From Rhodopirellula bahusiensis (GTDB taxonomy: Bacteria > Planctomycetota > Planctomycetia > Pirellulales > Pirellulaceae), in the NCBI RefSeq assembly GCF_002727185.1, contig NZ_NIZW01000010.1, forward strand, positions 1 to 64,000: a stretch of 64,000 bases of DNA. Direction: 5' to 3'. Below, in pieces: positions 61,801-64,000 of this stretch. The notes under the pieces are model-generated. The model saw nothing but the letters and a program-made list of their open reading frames with translations, was not told the origin of the DNA and ran no database searches. Numbering within the stretch: the stretch's first letter is position 1; every line of letters starts with the position of its first letter. The position numbers and the translations under genes were made by a program.

Positions 61801-64000
61801 GATGGACTCGCCATTGGCGTTTCGTCCAACGATTGTCAAGACAAACGTGTCCGGATCATCACCGGACGCACCGCCAAACTGCTTGGCGAAAGCGTCTCCG
61901 TTCAGCATCGAAAGTGCAGCGTAAGTCGTGTTGGTGACTGCGATGGATTCAAACGGGCGGGAGTCCGCGGGCCGCCGGATGACCGCGTCGGCTCCGTTGA
62001 ACCCGATGGCGTAGGTGTTTGACTCGCGAGCGCCTTCGCCAGGGATCGCGGAGTATTGGTTGAAGAAGCCCGGCGTCGATGTGTCTGAACCGCGACTGAT
62101 TGAGAATCCGGACCAGCTGTCAAAACCAAACGCGTTGCTGAATGAGTTGCCAAACGTAAGTTCACCATCGACGAACACGCCGGACGGTCCAGCGTTGTTG
62201 TCAAACTCGTCCAGTGTCAATGCGCGTCCGAGCGATTCGAAGTCGCCAACGGATTTGGCGTCGGATTCCAGAAGTGGCTCTGTGGGGCCAGTCAGCGTGA
62301 GGTTTGCCGAATCTGAATCCAACACGACCCTTTCCAGTCGTGCGGTTTCGAAGCCTGGAGTGCTGGCTTCGATAACCCAGTCCAGGCTGCCCGTGAGATT
62401 CTGATCCGATACCACGGTCCAAGTCACCTCAGCGGACGAAGCGCCAGCTGGGATGATGACTTCCGTCGGTCCATCCACACGATCACCGAGCGACTGTCCG
62501 AGTGTCACAGTGATTGAATCCTCCGAGTTCGCTGCTGGTCGACTGACAGACAATCGCACGGACTGCCCTTCGGTCACCGCGTCGAGCGAGTTGCCATCTG
62601 AATCGAGCAACGCCAATTCAATGGCTGGTTCTTCGTCGTCGACCACCGCGACATCGAAATCGGTATTCACTGCGTTCACGCTGGATGCCACGATCGTGAA
62701 TGTGCTGCCAACATTGATCAGTTCGTTGTCGATGACTCCAATTGTCACTTCGGAAGAATCAAATCCGGTCGCAATCGTGACTGACGATGGCATCGTCAAC
62801 AATTCGGGATTTGGATTGGTTAGAGAGACGGTGAGTGGTTCGTCCAAAGATGCATCATTGCGACGAATGATTGCGGTCACCGTCTGAGCTGGAGTGGCCT
62901 CGTTCAAAGCAGCTGATGGACCGGTCGCGGACAATGCTCGCAAGTCATCGTCGACAAGTTCCACAACGACAGTCGTTCCAGCGTGACCATCTGCCGTCGC
63001 CGTCAACTCAGTGGACTGAGTCGGAGAAAACTTCTCGTCGTTGGTGATTGATAACGCGACGGAGACCTCTCGTTGGCCCGCCGGAAAAGTCACCGATGTT
63101 GGGAAGTTCAGCCGCGAATCGGGAGTTGCGGAAATTGTGACCACAAGCGAGGCGGATACGTCGACATCGTTGCGGCGAAGCGTCAGCGTGGTGGCGGACT
63201 CGCCTTCCGTTTGCTGGATCGAATCACTGGAGAACGTGAGTCCCGTCGCATCGTCGTCGAGTATGTTCAACGGACGAATTCGAGGTGCTTGCAGGTCAGC
63301 AGTCGCGGTCAGGCTGACTTGTTCGTCCGGTCCGGCCAATTCATCGTTGAAGGTCGAGACCGTGAATTCGGCGTAGTCTGCGCCCGCCGCAATTGTGACT
63401 TGAGTCGGAAGGCTCACCAGCGAGCTGTCCGAATTCGCGATCGAAACGGTCATCGGCGAACTGTTGTTCAACGCCGGTCGAGAGACGCGGCCCGTCATTG
63501 ATTCGGGCTCGAGTAAATTCGCGTCTTCCAGATCAAAGGCGACCTGTGGACGACGCACGACCACATCATCGACCGCAAAGTAGGTCGGCGTGTTGATCCC
63601 AAAGTCGCCAATATCGGATGAGCGAACTTGGAACTGCAGGGCCTCAGCATCCTGCAGCGATGACAAGTCAACTCGGACCCATTCGTCCACGATGAAATCG
63701 TCAGCGGAGTTTTCGAATCGAAAGTCTGCCAGAGCAACAGTCACGATTCCAATCGAATCGCCTGCTGCGTCGAGCCCATGGATGTCGACTTCGAAGAAAT
63801 CAGGGTCGGTGCCGTTGTCACCGCCAAATTGTTTGGCGAATTGGTCACCGTCGGTCATCGAAAGAGCAGCGTAGGTCGTGTTGGTGATCCATAGCGAATC
63901 GAACTGGGAACCGACCTCGGGATCAAGTTTGATCGTCGGGCGGTCTTCGGGTTCGGCGTATTCGGAGTAGAAACCGACCGCGAAAGTGTCCGACCCTTCT
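58855..64000 (-). CDS. giant surface protein with Calx-beta-like and DUF4465 repeats (5' end outside window)
   Basis: The frame is open to the right edge, so at least 1715 residues are seen and the N-terminus is missing; the ATG at 63858 is internal to a repeat. Three DUF4465 copies (about 63550-64000, 61615-62200 and 60610-61235) contain TNTTYAALSM, DAFAKQFGG, YIVDEWTTIDLTS and FGMNTPAYFA. Between them lie Calx-beta-type beta-sandwich domains (LIPAGQDSVTVPIQL-like strands). A segment near 60050-60200 carries LTFTPDNWSEPQTISV, common in adhesins. Two dockerin-like EF-hand repeats at about 59180-59390 (GEVTALDALTVINRLNSG and GRVSALDALKVINYLNGD) end the protein. It is probably a secreted adhesin or matrix protein; no catalytic domain is seen. 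Confidence 0.92.
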   Translation of the reverse strand, partial: EGSDTFAVGFYSEYAEPEDRPTIKLDPEVGSQFDSLWITNTTYAALSMTDGDQFAKQFGGDNGTDPDFFEVDIHGLDAAGDSIGIVTVALADFRFENSADDFIVDEWVRVDLSSLQDAEALQFQVRSSDIGDFGINTPTYFAVDDVVVRRPQVAFDLEDANLLEPESMTGRVSRPALNNSSPMTVSIANSDSSLVSLPTQVTIAAGADYAEFTVSTFNDELAGPDEQVSLTATADLQAPRIRPLNILDDDATGLTFSSDSIQQTEGESATTLTLRRNDVDVSASLVVTISATPDSRLNFPTSVTFPAGQREVSVALSITNDEKFSPTQSTELTATADGHAGTTVVVELVDDDLRALSATGPSAALNEATPAQTVTAIIRRNDASLDEPLTVSLTNPNPELLTMPSSVTIATGFDSSEVTIGVIDNELINVGSTFTIVASSVNAVNTDFDVAVVDDEEPAIELALLDSDGNSLDAVTEGQSVRLSVSRPAANSEDSITVTLGQSLGDRVDGPTEVIIPAGASSAEVTWTVVSDQNLTGSLDWVIEASTPGFETARLERVVLDSDSANLTLTGPTEPLLESDAKSVGDFESLGRALTLDEFDNNAGPSGVFVDGELTFGNSFSNAFGFDSWSGFSISRGSDTSTPGFFNQYSAIPGEGARESNTYAIGFNGADAVIRRPADSRPFESIAVTNTTYAALSMLNGDAFAKQFGGASGDDPDTFVLTIVGRNANGESIGEVDFHLADFRADDNSLDYIVDEWTTIDLTSIGEATELHFELASTDVGQFGMNTPGYFAIDDVQLAAPSEGLPELTIHRQTLDDSESLEVSLSSDRTDVLVPASIMIPAGQDSVTVPIQLINDLTAEGEHAVQITASANGFDPQTISLTIKDDDSPTLTVAHASNGLLNESRSIIVDVEDAGVNLDAESFDNGSNLSGKIEAGPLEFPNTYNEQFDFWSGWAASNVTDVMTAGYSNQYAAYSNLGAARPGGGESSDTFLIGTGSGASAPTVSLPETMADARFESIAVTNNTYAALSMQQGDAFAKQFGGESGDDPDYFLLTIVGLDSSGETLGTIDFYLADYRFEDNSLDYIVDEWTTIDLTSLDGASQLRFDLSSSDVGDFGMNTPAYFAADNIILDQVTVEPTSVVIHRNEADLTSPLPISFESDDPRFSMNTPIEIPAGADSIRVPVSILNDRTVNSDGNAIWTFSADGYSPSDVAVSIQDDETPGIEVVRLQDSPEVTEGETADLYEVRLTERPESDVTISIEAMIDSVNASEQLSLNATTLTFTPDNWSEPQTISVSANMDFASESNQTVRLSLEVAGELSDPGYQTAAAEQESFTLIDYQPSDLTLAVEENELVLRDNRDNTVWKSRELDEAFEVTFDGQQQTLAIGSIVDATNLVTIDMGGGDDQVVLDTTWFTSIDGGEGFDRLILQPSDSIAEESGSQRIDLATWLQNRVVGFEEFVLGASSADQPLTYQLDSARLNALLGSNAPTISSIGSQNLQLTGSWQLGVPIVADGLVRQRLVADSIEVHVVTSTPWQNAIRSEDVNANGEVTALDALTVINRLNSGEPDELSTPSDPNELIGRFYDVSGDGRVSALDALKVINYLNGDTASGEQISDPRITSLSPTDTQFTAPVNAGSTETSDSSRRQEAFASIGDLTEPTELAPHHSIAGSSQAELSANRIDQLWSETGRELDGESSSFEVDDLLDNLTLLGDRA
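59180..59390 (-). other. dockerin-like double calcium-binding repeat
   Basis: Two copies of a D-x-N/S-G-x-V-[ST]-A-L-D-A-L-x-V-I-N unit within the surface protein, 42 residues apart. The pattern matches type I dockerin EF-hands as used by planctomycete secreted proteins. Confidence 0.75.
60610..62200 (-). repeat. two near-identical DUF4465 protein repeats
   Basis: Segments 60610-61235 and 61615-62200 encode copies sharing most of SIAVTNTTYAALSM, FAKQFGG, FGMNTP and YIVDEWTTIDLTS in the same order. A third copy runs off the right edge from about 63550. Conservation extends to whole blocks, which suggests recent duplication. Confidence 0.8.

Noticed and set aside
58855-63858. Taking 63858 as the true start of the giant protein
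   Set aside because: The frame continues upstream with matching DUF4465 repeat sequence to the window edge, so the ATG is internal.
1-64000. CRISPR arrays, tRNA or rRNA genes
   Set aside because: No direct-repeat array, cloverleaf or rRNA signature was noticed by eye; a short tRNA could be missed without a scan.

Overview
The window looks like chromosomal DNA of a planctomycete of the Rhodopirellula type (Pirellulaceae). This is inferred from many long genes with moderate GC, conserved small proteins of unknown function that I associate with that group, a fused 3-dehydroquinate dehydratase/shikimate dehydrogenase, dockerin-like and DUF4465/Calx-beta surface repeats, and the order SRP RNA-dnaX-ybaB-recR-rpoN. 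No species can be fixed by eye.

Layout. 1-90 is the 3' end of a group II intron (domains V and VI) abutting the 3' end of mnmA (minus strand). prfB follows with its programmed +1 frameshift. 2.6-5.9 kb (minus): a secreted Met/Gly-rich protein, a XylR-type regulator and a small membrane protein. 6.2-9.6 kb (plus): a sodium/solute symporter, a secreted aldose 1-epimerase and a small conserved protein. 9.6-13.2 kb: an Aas-like acyltransferase/acyl-activating fusion, a YceH-family protein and a small conserved protein. 13.4-16.3 kb: hpt coupled to two GT4 glycosyltransferases. 16.4-17.5 kb: a secreted alpha/beta-hydrolase-like protein.

17.8-30.9 kb is the most notable block: an ABC permease, an 11-kb single-protein PKS-NRPS (KS-AT-DH-ER-KR-ACP-C-A-PCP-TE) and an overlapping RarD-type transporter, tightly spaced on one strand. 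This looks like a compact biosynthesis-plus-export operon for a reduced acyl chain joined to one amino acid.

31.9-39.0 kb is a replication/recombination/stress block: SRP RNA, dnaX with an A10 slippage tract, ybaB, recR, rpoN, a DegP/HtrA protease and a D-threonine-aldolase-like enzyme. 39.0-46.6 kb: fused aroD-aroE, a PQQ beta-propeller protein, a HemN-like radical SAM protein, folP, a short RecQ helicase and an RluA pseudouridine synthase. 46.6-51.4 kb: a Wza-like export lipoprotein, another lipoprotein and a WecA/TagO-type glycosyl-phosphate transferase with a C-terminal extension; together they suggest exopolysaccharide assembly. 51.4-58.9 kb: an ABC permease-CPBP protease fusion with its ATPase, a histidine phosphatase, typA, an SDR epimerase, a DUF6580-like membrane protein and a DUF1289 protein. 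From 58.9 kb to the right edge is the C-terminal part of a giant surface protein.

Identifications come from reading the translations and motifs by eye. No database search was run, and family names are recalled knowledge.
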